From: a bacterium
Lineage (GTDB): Bacteria > Bacillota > Clostridia > Lachnospirales > Lachnospiraceae
NCBI GenBank assembly: GCA_028724545.1
Contig: JAQYCU010000020.1
Coordinates: forward strand, 1 to 42,249
Direction: 5' to 3'
DNA length: 42,249 bases
How positions within the stretch are numbered: position 1 is the stretch's first letter; each line of letters starts with the position of its first letter. Below the pieces are notes generated by a model. That model searched no databases and had not been told where the DNA came from. It worked only from the letters and a program-made list of their open reading frames with translations. A program made the translations under genes and the position numbers. Below are positions 36,204 through 42,249 of this stretch, piece after piece.

Positions 36204-36232
36204 TTGCCAGAAAAGAAAGCCTATGCTATAAT
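36204..36232 (+). promoter_or_regulatory. Promoter of the pantothenate operon, overlapping the element's right end
   Basis: TTGCCA (36204-36209), 17-base spacer, consensus TATAAT (36227-36232). The -35 box is part of the element's terminal repeat (36199-36212). The transcript has a leader of roughly 175 bases before panG. Confidence 0.7.
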
Positions 36233-36301
36233 ACAGGCATTGCGTCGAAGGGCGCATGGATGAGCGGTATTCCTGTTTTGGAAACTGTATCAGATGATAA
36301 G

Positions 36302-36416
36302 AATTACCACAATATTTATTTTGTAATAAAGCAGAAAATGTCAAACATTGCAAAAACAGGACGAGGATATTTCAGGAGAAATAATTCCGTCTGCTATCGT
36401 AAATGAGGTGGTAATT
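36302..36416 (+). promoter_or_regulatory. Structured leader that can cover the panG ribosome binding site
   Basis: AATTACCAC (36302-36310) is exactly complementary to GTGGTAATT (36408-36416), which includes the end of the GAGGTGG ribosome binding site and the first base of the TTG start. Between the arms are three small hairpins: TTTATT/AATAAA (36315-36330), AATG/CATT (about 36337-36349) and ATTTC/GAAAT (about 36369-36382). The shape is a multi-branched junction, as in riboswitches. The known pan RNA motif occurs before pantothenate genes, but I could not confirm its consensus here. Confidence 0.45.
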
Positions 36417-37267
36417 TGGTAATTGGAATAATAGGTGCAGGTAAAGTTGGCACAACGCTTGGTGCCTATCTGAAAGAACATAACATATCTGTATCGGGCT
36501 ATTACAGCCGAAGCATAGAAAGTGCCAGAGAGGCAGCAAATTTTACAAAAACAAAGATATATCAGAGCGTAGAAGAAATCATAGGTGAAAGCGATACCCT
36601 GTTTCTTACGACACCAGATGGTGAAATTCGTAATGTTTGGGATTGTATTATCAGCTATTCTTTGACCGGCAAAACGATATGTCATTTTAGTGGTTCATTA
36701 TCATCTCGTATTTTTTCTGGAATAGAAACAACCGGAGCCGTTGGTTGTTCCATTCATCCGATGTACGCATTCAGCGACAAATTCACATCCTATCAGCAAT
36801 TTCATACAGCATATCTGACAATGGAAGGAAACAGCGAAGCTGTCAGCAAGATGCAGAAACTTTTCGGTGACAGATTAGGACATAAAATATTAAAGATATC
36901 TGCGCAGAACAAGATAAAGTATCACGCAGCAGCAGCACTTGCCAGTAATTATATGGTAGGTCTGTTTCAGGCAAGCCTTGACTTGCTGGGAGATTGTGGG
37001 TTCTCAGAGGAGGACAGCAGACAGCTGTTAGCACCGCTGGTTATGGAAAATGTAAAAGCCATGCTGGAAAAAGGAACGGTGCAGGCTTTGACAGGACCGA
37101 TTGAAAGAAATGATGTGGAAACAGTGGAAAAGCATCGGGCTGCAATTAATTCTACTGGTGTAGAAGAAATTTATGACAGTCTGGGAAGAGAACTGGTTGC
37201 GATTGCAGAAAGGAAGAATCCGGACAGGGATTACGCCAAAATAAAAAATATGTTGAAGCGGGATTAG
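36416..37267 (+). CDS. panG: Rossmann/DUF2520 protein, probable ketopantoate reductase of the PanG type
   Basis: 283 aa from TTG 36416 with GAGGTG 5 bases upstream; no ATG is available near the conserved N-terminus VIGIIGAGKVGTTLGAYL, whose GxGxxG binds NAD(P). The N-terminal Rossmann half continues to DTLFLTTPDGEI and HFSGSLSS; the C-terminal DUF2520 half includes SIHPMYAF and KIKYHAAAALASNYMVGLFQASLDLL with LTGPIERND. In operons lacking panE, DUF2520 proteins beside panB/panC have been shown to reduce ketopantoate to pantoate (PanG in Francisella). No PanE is present here and panB follows 68 bases later, so the pathway would be complete. The symbol is inferred from context. Confidence 0.8.
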   Translation: MVIGIIGAGKVGTTLGAYLKEHNISVSGYYSRSIESAREAANFTKTKIYQSVEEIIGESDTLFLTTPDGEIRNVWDCIISYSLTGKTICHFSGSLSSRIFSGIETTGAVGCSIHPMYAFSDKFTSYQQFHTAYLTMEGNSEAVSKMQKLFGDRLGHKILKISAQNKIKYHAAAALASNYMVGLFQASLDLLGDCGFSEEDSRQLLAPLVMENVKAMLEKGTVQALTGPIERNDVETVEKHRAAINSTGVEEIYDSLGRELVAIAERKNPDRDYAKIKNMLKRD

Positions 37268-37335
37268 GAGAAAAATTCTTCTGATTCAAGAAATCTGACC
37301 TTGTGAAAAAGGCAGATATTCGGAAAGGGTAAAAG

Positions 37336-38163
37336 ATGAAAAAAACAGTTAGTACGTTTCAAAATGCAAAACAAAGTGGAGAAAAGCTTACGATGCTTAC
37401 AGCTTACGATTATTCAACTGCCAAGCTGATTGACGAAGCAGGGATTGATTCGATTCTGGTAGGCGATTCCTTGGGAAATGTTATTCTCGGATATGAGGAT
37501 ACGATTTCTGTTACAATGGAAGATATGATTCATCACGGGGCAGCTGTGGCAAGAGGCGCGAAAGATGCCTTAGTCGTTGTTGATATGCCGTTTATGTCAT
37601 ATCAGACATCTGTTTATGATGCAGTTGTAAATGCCGGACGTCTGATGAAGGAAGGGCGTGCCGGGGCTGTCAAGTTAGAAGGAGGCGCGAGTGTCTGCCC
37701 ACAGATAAAGGCAATTACAGATGCCGGTATTCCTGTCGTGGCACATCTGGGCCTGACACCACAGTCAATTAATGCATTTGGTGGATATAAAGTGCAGGGT
37801 AAAAGCGAAGCAGCAGCAAAACAATTGATAGAAGATGCTCTTGCCGTGCAGGAAGCCGGCGCATTTGCAGTTGTTTTAGAATGCGTACCAAGCAAACTGG
37901 CTGCTATGATTACAGAAAAATTAGACATTCCTACCATCGGAATTGGTGCAGGAAATGCATGCGACGGACAGGTTCTGGTTTATCAGGATATGCTCGGTAT
38001 GTTTACAGATTATGTTCCAAAGTTCGTTAAGCAGTTTGCTGATGTAGGGAATGTAATGAAAGAGGCATTTGCTGCATACAAGAAGGAAGTTGCTGACGGA
38101 ACATTTCCGGCAGAAGAGCATGGTTATAAAATAGATGATGATGTGATTGAAAAGTTATACTAA
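37336..38163 (+). CDS. panB: 3-methyl-2-oxobutanoate hydroxymethyltransferase
   Basis: 275 aa from ATG 37336, after GGAAAGGG. This is ketopantoate hydroxymethyltransferase, which adds a hydroxymethyl group from methylenetetrahydrofolate to alpha-ketoisovalerate in the first step of pantothenate synthesis. Family motifs: [28 protein letters not shown] with metal-binding Asp44, [28 protein letters not shown] and [22 protein letters not shown]. Length and motifs are complete. The last codons and stop fall in the first unit of the 35-36-bp tandem array at 38149-38320. Confidence 0.98.
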   Translation: MKKTVSTFQNAKQSGEKLTMLTAYDYSTAKLIDEAGIDSILVGDSLGNVILGYEDTISVTMEDMIHHGAAVARGAKDALVVVDMPFMSYQTSVYDAVVNAGRLMKEGRAGAVKLEGGASVCPQIKAITDAGIPVVAHLGLTPQSINAFGGYKVQGKSEAAAKQLIEDALAVQEAGAFAVVLECVPSKLAAMITEKLDIPTIGIGAGNACDGQVLVYQDMLGMFTDYVPKFVKQFADVGNVMKEAFAAYKKEVADGTFPAEEHGYKIDDDVIEKLY

Positions 38164-38320
38164 AATCTGGTGCAAAAATGCATAAAAAGTCACATAAAAA
38201 ATTGATGTAAAAAAGTATAAAAACGTCGCATTAAGGTTTGAAGCAAAAATGCATAAAAACGTTGCATAAAGCTTTGATGCAATATGCATAAAAAGTCGCA
38301 ATAAAACTGTTAGCAAAAAG
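38149..38320 (+). repeat. 35-36-bp tandem array between panB and panC
   Basis: Five units begin near 38149, 38184, 38219, 38255 and 38290 with GAAAAGT or AAAAAGT/AAAAACGT and continue with an ATAAAA-like block, a G(A/G)TGCAAAAA-like block and ATGCAT. The first unit contains the panB stop codon (38161-38163); the last runs into the panC ribosome binding site. Units differ by several bases, so the array is not recent. Confidence 0.88.
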
Positions 38321-38333
38321 ATTGGAGTATCAT

Positions 38334-39176
38334 ATGAAAATAGCAGAAACCATACAGGAAGTTAGAGAACAGGTAAAAGAGTGGAGAAAACAGGGATTGT
38401 CTGTAGGTCTTGTCCCAACAATGGGATACCTTCACGAAGGACATAAAAGCCTGATTGACTGCGCTGTTGCACAAAATGACAAAGTCGTTGTCAGCGTATT
38501 TGTTAATCCGATGCAGTTCGGACCAACAGAAGACTTAGCAACGTATCCGAGAGATTTAGAACGTGACGCAGCACTTTGCGAAGCTGCCGGTGCTGATTTG
38601 ATTTTCCATCCACAGCCAGAGGAAATGTATCATGATGATTTTTCATCTTTTGTGGATATGAACACGTTGACCGGAGGACTTTGTGGAAAAACACGTCCGA
38701 TTCATTTTCGTGGTGTTTGTACCATTGTTGCAAAGTTGTTTAACATTGTGACTCCGGACCGTGCTTATTTTGGACAGAAAGATGCCCAGCAGTTAGCAGT
38801 TATCCGTCATATGGTCAGCGACCTGAACTTTGGCATTGAGATTGTCGGCTGTCCGATTATCCGTGAGGAAGATGGTCTGGCAAAGAGTTCACGAAACACC
38901 TATTTGAGTGCAGAGGAACGTAAGGCAGCATTGGTTTTGAGTCAGTCACTGAAAGAAGGAAAAGCTCTGCTAGATGCAGGCGAGAAGAATGCTGAGAAAA
39001 TCCGTCAGGTTATCACAGAAAAAATAAACAGCGAGCCTTTGGCAAAAATCGACTATGTAGAAACCGTTGACTGGAATACATTAGAGCCTGTTGATACCAT
39101 TGAAGGACCGGTATTAGTGGCTATTGCCGTTTATATTGGAAAAACAAGACTGATTGACAATATTATTCGTCAGTAA
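38334..39176 (+). CDS. panC: Pantoate--beta-alanine ligase (pantothenate synthetase)
   Basis: 280 aa from ATG 38334, 6 bases after TTGGAG (an in-frame TTG at 38322 is part of that site). It joins pantoate and beta-alanine with ATP through a pantoyl-adenylate. Motifs: VPTMGYLHEGHKSLI with the nucleotide-binding HxGH (His34, His37), VSVFVNPMQFGPTEDLATYPR, HFRGVCTIVAKLFNIV, YFGQKDAQQLAVIRHMV, and the KSSRNTYLS loop equivalent to KMSKS. Full length. It lies in the order panG-panB-panC-panD. Confidence 0.98.
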   Translation: MKIAETIQEVREQVKEWRKQGLSVGLVPTMGYLHEGHKSLIDCAVAQNDKVVVSVFVNPMQFGPTEDLATYPRDLERDAALCEAAGADLIFHPQPEEMYHDDFSSFVDMNTLTGGLCGKTRPIHFRGVCTIVAKLFNIVTPDRAYFGQKDAQQLAVIRHMVSDLNFGIEIVGCPIIREEDGLAKSSRNTYLSAEERKAALVLSQSLKEGKALLDAGEKNAEKIRQVITEKINSEPLAKIDYVETVDWNTLEPVDTIEGPVLVAIAVYIGKTRLIDNIIRQ

Positions 39177-39241
39177 ATTAGATTTTATGTAATAAACAAC
39201 AGGCAGATGGTGCAAAAACTGTGCAGGAAAGGAGAAAGCAC

Positions 39242-39634
39242 ATGACAGTAACAATGTTAAAAGGTAAAATTCACCGTGCAGTAGTAAAGCAGGCAGAACT
39301 TGATTATGTGGGAAGTATTACGGTTGCCCCGGAACTCATGGACGCAGCAGGCATTTATGAATATGAAAAAGTGCAGATTGTAGACGTTGAGAATGGAAGC
39401 CGGTTTGAAACCTATACGATTGCCGGAGAACCGGGAAGTGGCATGATTTGCTTAAATGGAGCAGCAGCCCGGATGGTACAGGTAAAAGACCATATCATTA
39501 TTATGGCCTATTGCGAATTGTCGCCGGAAGAGGCGAAGGAGCATAAGCCATATGTCGTATTTGTGGATGAAGATAACAAAATCAAAAGTGTGGCACGTTA
39601 TGAGAAACATGGCCAGCTGTCTTCTGAGCAGTAA
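39242..39634 (+). CDS. panD: Aspartate 1-decarboxylase proenzyme
   Basis: 130 aa from ATG 39242, 7 bases after AAAGGAG. The proenzyme cleaves itself between Gly24 and Ser25 ([10 protein letters not shown]), turning Ser25 into the catalytic pyruvoyl group that makes beta-alanine from aspartate for PanC. The conserved [21 protein letters not shown] and [23 protein letters not shown] segments are present. Its stop codon (TAA 39632-39634) is inside the first unit of the following tandem array. Confidence 0.98.
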   Translation: MTVTMLKGKIHRAVVKQAELDYVGSITVAPELMDAAGIYEYEKVQIVDVENGSRFETYTIAGEPGSGMICLNGAAARMVQVKDHIIIMAYCELSPEEAKEHKPYVVFVDEDNKIKSVARYEKHGQLSSEQ

Positions 39635-39769
39635 GAAGAACATTAGGAAACAATTTTTTTTGAACAGTAGGAAGAAGAGCAGGAAACAATTTTTTGAACA
39701 GTAAGAAGAATATCAGGAATAGATATTTTCTGAGCAGTAAGTGGACACATCTGGAATAGAAAGGAAACA
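39626..39769 (+). repeat. 34-38-bp tandem array between panD and coaBC, each unit with a stop codon
   Basis: Four units start at 39626, 39662, 39696 and 39732 with GAGCAGTAA, GAACAGTAG, GAACAGTAA and GAGCAGTAA. The first is the true end of panD. Units 1 and 2 continue to AGGAAACAATTTTTT; the last ends AAAGGAAACA, which is the coaBC ribosome binding site. The array thus multiplies a stop-plus-ribosome-binding-site cassette. Confidence 0.9.
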
Positions 39770-39771
39770 AT

Positions 39772-40962
39772 ATGTTAAAGGGAAAAACAGTCGTATTGGG
39801 TGTAACAGGAAGCATTGCAGCATATAAAATTGCGAATCTTGCAAGTATGCTGTCAAAGCTGCACGCAGATATTCATGTCATTATGACGAAAAACGCAATG
39901 CAATTCATTACACCGGTTACTTTTGAAACTTTGACGGGAAACAAGTGTCTGACAGATACGTTTGACAGAAATTTTCAATTCAATGTAGAACATGTTTCTC
40001 TGGCAAAAAAAGCAGATATTGTTCTGGTTGCGCCGGCTTCTGCCAATGTAATCGGAAAAATCGCAAATGGAATTGCTGACGATATGCTTACGACAACTAT
40101 AATGGCGTGCAAGTGTCCAAAACTGGTTGCGCCTGCCATGAATACCAATATGTTTGAAAATTCGATTGTGCAGGAAAATATTGCAAAGCTGAAAAAGCAC
40201 GATTATACCATTATTGAGCCGGCAGTGGGAATGCTTGCCTGCAAAGATGTAGGAGCAGGAAAACTTCCACCGGAAGAAGAATTGTTAGATTATATTTTGA
40301 AAGAACTTCGTTTTGAAAAAGATTTTGTCGGAAAAAAAGTGCTGGTAACAGCAGGTCCTACCGTGGAAGCGATTGACCCGGTGCGCTATATTTCCAATCA
40401 TTCAACCGGAAAAATGGGTTATGCCATTGCACGGGTTGCGATGCAGCGAGGTGCTGATGTGACACTGGTATCGGGGCCGACAAGCCAGCCGTATCCGCCA
40501 TTTGTCAAGGTGATTCCTGTTACAAGTGCGCAGGATATGTATGAAGCAGTGACGGAAATTGCAAAGGAGCAGGATGTCATTATCAAGGCAGCAGCAGTGG
40601 CCGATTACACGCCTCAGACCGTTGCACCGGAAAAAATCAAGAAAAAAGACGGCGAAAGCGCGATTCCATTAAAACGGACACAGGATATTTTAAAAACGCT
40701 TGGTCAGAACCGGACAGAAAAACAATTTTTGTGTGGATTTTCGATGGAAACCGAAAATATGATAGAAAATTCAAAGCAGAAATTAGAAAAGAAAAATCTG
40801 GATATGGTAGTTGCCAACAATCTGCATGTGAAAGGAGCCGGATTTGCCGGTGACACAAATGTGGTAACACTGCTGACAAAAGACGGCATACAGGAACTTC
40901 CTCAGATGAGCAAAGAGGAAGTTGCGATTGCCATATTAGATGAAATTAATAAAAAACTTTAA
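39772..40962 (+). CDS. coaBC: Bifunctional phosphopantothenoylcysteine decarboxylase / phosphopantothenate--cysteine ligase
   Basis: 396 aa from ATG 39772, with AAAGGAAAC upstream. It catalyses two later steps from pantothenate to coenzyme A. The N-terminal CoaC flavoprotein domain (1 to about 180) shows GVTGSIAAYKIANL, HVSLAKKADIVLVAPASAN, GIADDMLTTT, the PAMNTNM motif and the lid cysteine in GMLACKDVGAGKL. The C-terminal CoaB domain shows VLVTAGPTVEAIDPVRYISNHSTGKMGYAIA, AAAVADYTPQ and IKKKDGESAIPLKRT. It extends the pan operon into CoA synthesis and overlaps the convergent truA by 17 bases. Confidence 0.98.
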   Translation: MLKGKTVVLGVTGSIAAYKIANLASMLSKLHADIHVIMTKNAMQFITPVTFETLTGNKCLTDTFDRNFQFNVEHVSLAKKADIVLVAPASANVIGKIANGIADDMLTTTIMACKCPKLVAPAMNTNMFENSIVQENIAKLKKHDYTIIEPAVGMLACKDVGAGKLPPEEELLDYILKELRFEKDFVGKKVLVTAGPTVEAIDPVRYISNHSTGKMGYAIARVAMQRGADVTLVSGPTSQPYPPFVKVIPVTSAQDMYEAVTEIAKEQDVIIKAAAVADYTPQTVAPEKIKKKDGESAIPLKRTQDILKTLGQNRTEKQFLCGFSMETENMIENSKQKLEKKNLDMVVANNLHVKGAGFAGDTNVVTLLTKDGIQELPQMSKEEVAIAILDEINKKL

Positions 40963-41683
40963 TAAGATAAAGTCCTTGTGGTGGTGCTGTAAAGCCTGCC
41001 ATAGAACGGTCTTTGGCCTGAAGAATCTTCTGGATTTCTTCGGGCTTTCTTTTTCCCTCTCCGACTTCTAGTAAGGTTCCCGTCAGAATCCGAACCATAT
41101 GGTAAAGAAATCCGTTCCCGGTAAAATCGATTGTCAAAATTCCGTTTTCTACAGAAAAATCAATGGCTTCGATGGTACGCACCGTAGATTTTTTCATTCG
41201 TTTATTATCACAAAAACTTTTAAAATCATGCTCGCCGATGAGGTAAGCAGCAGCCTTTTTCATAGCCTCAATATCATACGAAACAGGAAAATGTGTCCGA
41301 TATTTTCTGGTAAAGACATCCTGAATTTCGTTGGTGTCAATGATATAGCGATAGTGTTTTTTGGTGGCATTTAGCCGGGAATGAAACCGGGGTGCTGCTT
41401 CGGTAACATCCAGGACACGGATATCAAGAGGCAGGTAGGTGTTTAAATATTCCTGAATTTCACGGCAGTTCAAATTTGTCCGGTATTTAAAATTGGCAAC
41501 CTGGTTTAGCGCGTGAACACCGGCATCCGTCCGCCCGGAACCGTGCACTTCAATGTCCGAACCGGTCATTTTTGAGAGTACCGATTCCAGTTTTCCCTGA
41601 ATGGTATTTGTTGTATTTCCCTGCTTTTGCCAGCCACTATAACGGCTTCCGTCATATTGCATGGTAATGCGATAATTATTCAT
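40946..41683 (-). CDS. truA: tRNA pseudouridine(38-40) synthase
   Basis: 245 aa from ATG 41683 with AGGAG 10 bases upstream. It isomerises uridines 38-40 in the tRNA anticodon arm. The catalytic Asp53 lies in the classic GSGRTDAGVHAL motif; the start YRITMQYDGSRYSGWQKQ, the HDFKSFCDN segment and GNGFLYHMVRILTGTLLEVGEGKR are all family hallmarks. Full length. It converges on coaBC with a 17-base overlap and no obvious terminator between them. Confidence 0.98.
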   Translation of the reverse strand: MNNYRITMQYDGSRYSGWQKQGNTTNTIQGKLESVLSKMTGSDIEVHGSGRTDAGVHALNQVANFKYRTNLNCREIQEYLNTYLPLDIRVLDVTEAAPRFHSRLNATKKHYRYIIDTNEIQDVFTRKYRTHFPVSYDIEAMKKAAAYLIGEHDFKSFCDNKRMKKSTVRTIEAIDFSVENGILTIDFTGNGFLYHMVRILTGTLLEVGEGKRKPEEIQKILQAKDRSMAGFTAPPQGLYLIKVFY

Positions 41684-41901
41684 ATTATTCTGACTCCTGA
41701 CATATAGTTATAAAAAGTTGTCCCTTTTCTAAGATATTGTAACAAAAAGCAGGGGAGAAGTAAATTTCAGCAAAAAAGAAAATGTGGAGGCAGGTGTGGA
41801 AAATCTAGGCAAAGAGTGTGAAAGAAATGGGAAAAAGTGGTGTAGGGTGTGGAAGAAAAGAGTGAAAAAATAGGAGAACGGTGTAGAGGTAAGATGCAGA
41901 A
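41684..41901. other. Intergenic region with purine-rich GTGTG-type repeats
   Basis: No gene is visible between truA and the next promoter. About 41790-41890 is strongly purine-rich on the plus strand, with degenerate copies of GTGTGGAA, GTGTGAAA and GTGTAG at irregular spacing. Confidence 0.5.
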
Positions 41902-41930
41902 TTGACGGTGTGAAATCGTAGTGATAAAAT
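41902..41930 (+). promoter_or_regulatory. Promoter of the second iron alcohol dehydrogenase
   Basis: TTGACG (41902-41907), 17-base spacer, TAAAAT (41925-41930), about 100 bases before the gene start. Confidence 0.65.
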
Positions 41931-42027
41931 ATAAATGTTGGGGATATAGTTTGATAATTTATATAAAAAGTATAAATTTACTGAAAACATTTACGCAAGC
42001 AATCAAAATAAAAGGAGGGTATTTTTT

Positions 42028-42249
42028 ATGGCAAGATTTACATTACCAAGAGATTTGTATCACGGAAAGGGCTCTTTGTCAGCGTTAAAAGATTTGCAGG
42101 GAAAAAGAGCAATCATTTGCGTGGGAGGAGGCTCGATGAAACGCAACGGTTTTCTGGACAGGGCAGTTGATTACCTGAAAGAAGCCGGAATGGAAGTGGA
42201 ATTATTTGAAGGAATTGAGCCGGACCCGTCAGTAGAAACGGTAATGCGT
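42028..42249 (+). CDS. Iron-containing alcohol dehydrogenase, N-terminal part (runs off the window)
   Basis: The first 74 codons from ATG 42028, 8 bases after AAAGGAGGG. The reading MARFTLPRDLYHGKGSLSAL, then RAIICVGGGSMKRNGFLDRA and LFEGIEPDPSVETV, matches the N-terminal nucleotide-binding domain of group III (iron) alcohol dehydrogenases, with the GGGS turn that recognises the coenzyme. The metal ligands lie beyond the window. It is a paralogue, not a duplicate, of the enzyme at 12157-13320: the two share the GGGS, GIEP-P layout but differ at most other positions. Substrate unknown. Confidence 0.9.
   Translation, partial: MARFTLPRDLYHGKGSLSALKDLQGKRAIICVGGGSMKRNGFLDRAVDYLKEAGMEVELFEGIEPDPSVETVMR

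Larger units (their letters stand above)
35550..36212. mobile_element. 663-bp non-coding element of nested inverted repeats (MITE-like)
   Basis: The ends are a perfect 14-bp inverted repeat, TTCTGGCAAGGGCA at 35550-35563 and its complement at 36199-36212. Inside are a second matched pair (35593-35631 against 36135-36173, including a perfect 16-bp CTATCAAGGGCACGCT match), an imperfect hairpin around 35655-35800 (GTGATA...TATCAC arms) and a perfect 27-bp hairpin at 36027-36173. A 15-bp direct repeat AAGCACCAGTGTTTT occurs at 35742 and 35981. No frame in it looks coding. It is best read as one or more miniature elements inserted into each other. No clear target duplication was found. Confidence 0.7.

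Noticed and set aside
35859..36263. 134-aa plus-strand frame within the inverted-repeat element
   Set aside because: It runs through both arms of a perfect hairpin, has no ribosome binding site and shows no domain pattern.
38149..38320. CRISPR array
   Set aside because: The 35-36-bp periodicity is suggestive, but units abut each other with no unique spacers, all copies are diverged, and no cas gene is present.

Overview
The window is low-GC DNA from an anaerobic Firmicute, most likely a gut Lachnospiraceae member. The reasons are strong AGGAGG-type ribosome binding sites, the order DUF951 - rpsF - ssb - rpsR, a zinc-ribbon form of S18, secreted papain-like proteases with Big2 repeats, several MsmEFG-type sugar uptake genes without their own ATPase, and a serine recombinase tail typical of mobile elements in that family. 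The species is not determined.

Layout. 1-282 is the C-terminal tail of a large serine recombinase whose gene starts upstream. 325-4976 holds a chemoreceptor gene broken by a frameshift and a hybrid histidine kinase. 4957-17380 is a block of large secreted proteins: a papain-like protease (minus), a purple-acid-phosphatase-like phosphoesterase broken by a one-base frameshift (plus, followed by a YibE/F membrane protein), and a huge choice-of-anchor/5'-nucleotidase-like protein (minus). The last has an in-frame stop and has lost metal ligands. Between them lie an ornithine-cyclodeaminase-like protein and an iron alcohol dehydrogenase. 17913-22449 is a DUF4430 lipoprotein, EcfT and a single polypeptide carrying two ECF ATPases plus an S component, followed by an FAD oxidoreductase. 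24299-27941 is a well-expressed sugar-type ABC importer (binding protein and two permeases) and 28186-30393 is a family 5 binding protein without permeases. 30452-31865 is the conserved DUF951 - rpsF - ssb - rpsR block with an S6:S18-type leader. 31950-34542 is an accessory insertion: gene fragments, then an AbiEi/AbiEii toxin-antitoxin pair behind a clear palindromic operator. 34890-36232 is a flavin reductase and a 663-bp nest of inverted repeats. 36416-40962 is a pantothenate and CoA operon (panG-like, panB, panC, panD, coaBC). truA (minus) and the start of another iron alcohol dehydrogenase close the window.

Most unusual points. (1) In three places, short tandem arrays of 34-39-bp units begin at the 3' end of a gene and include its stop codon: after the alcohol dehydrogenase, between panB and panC, and between panD and coaBC. 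(2) The 663-bp palindromic element at 35550-36212 has terminal inverted repeats, and its right end appears to supply the -35 box for the pan operon. (3) The pan operon leader can fold so that a 9-bp helix covers the panG ribosome binding site. (4) Three long genes are each interrupted by a single lesion; two of these encode secreted phosphoesterases that end in nearly the same Fn3-like module. (5) The toxin-antitoxin promoter is bracketed by two GGCAC/GTGCC palindromes.

All calls were made by reading the sequence. No database search was run, so family names rest on recognised motifs and gene order.
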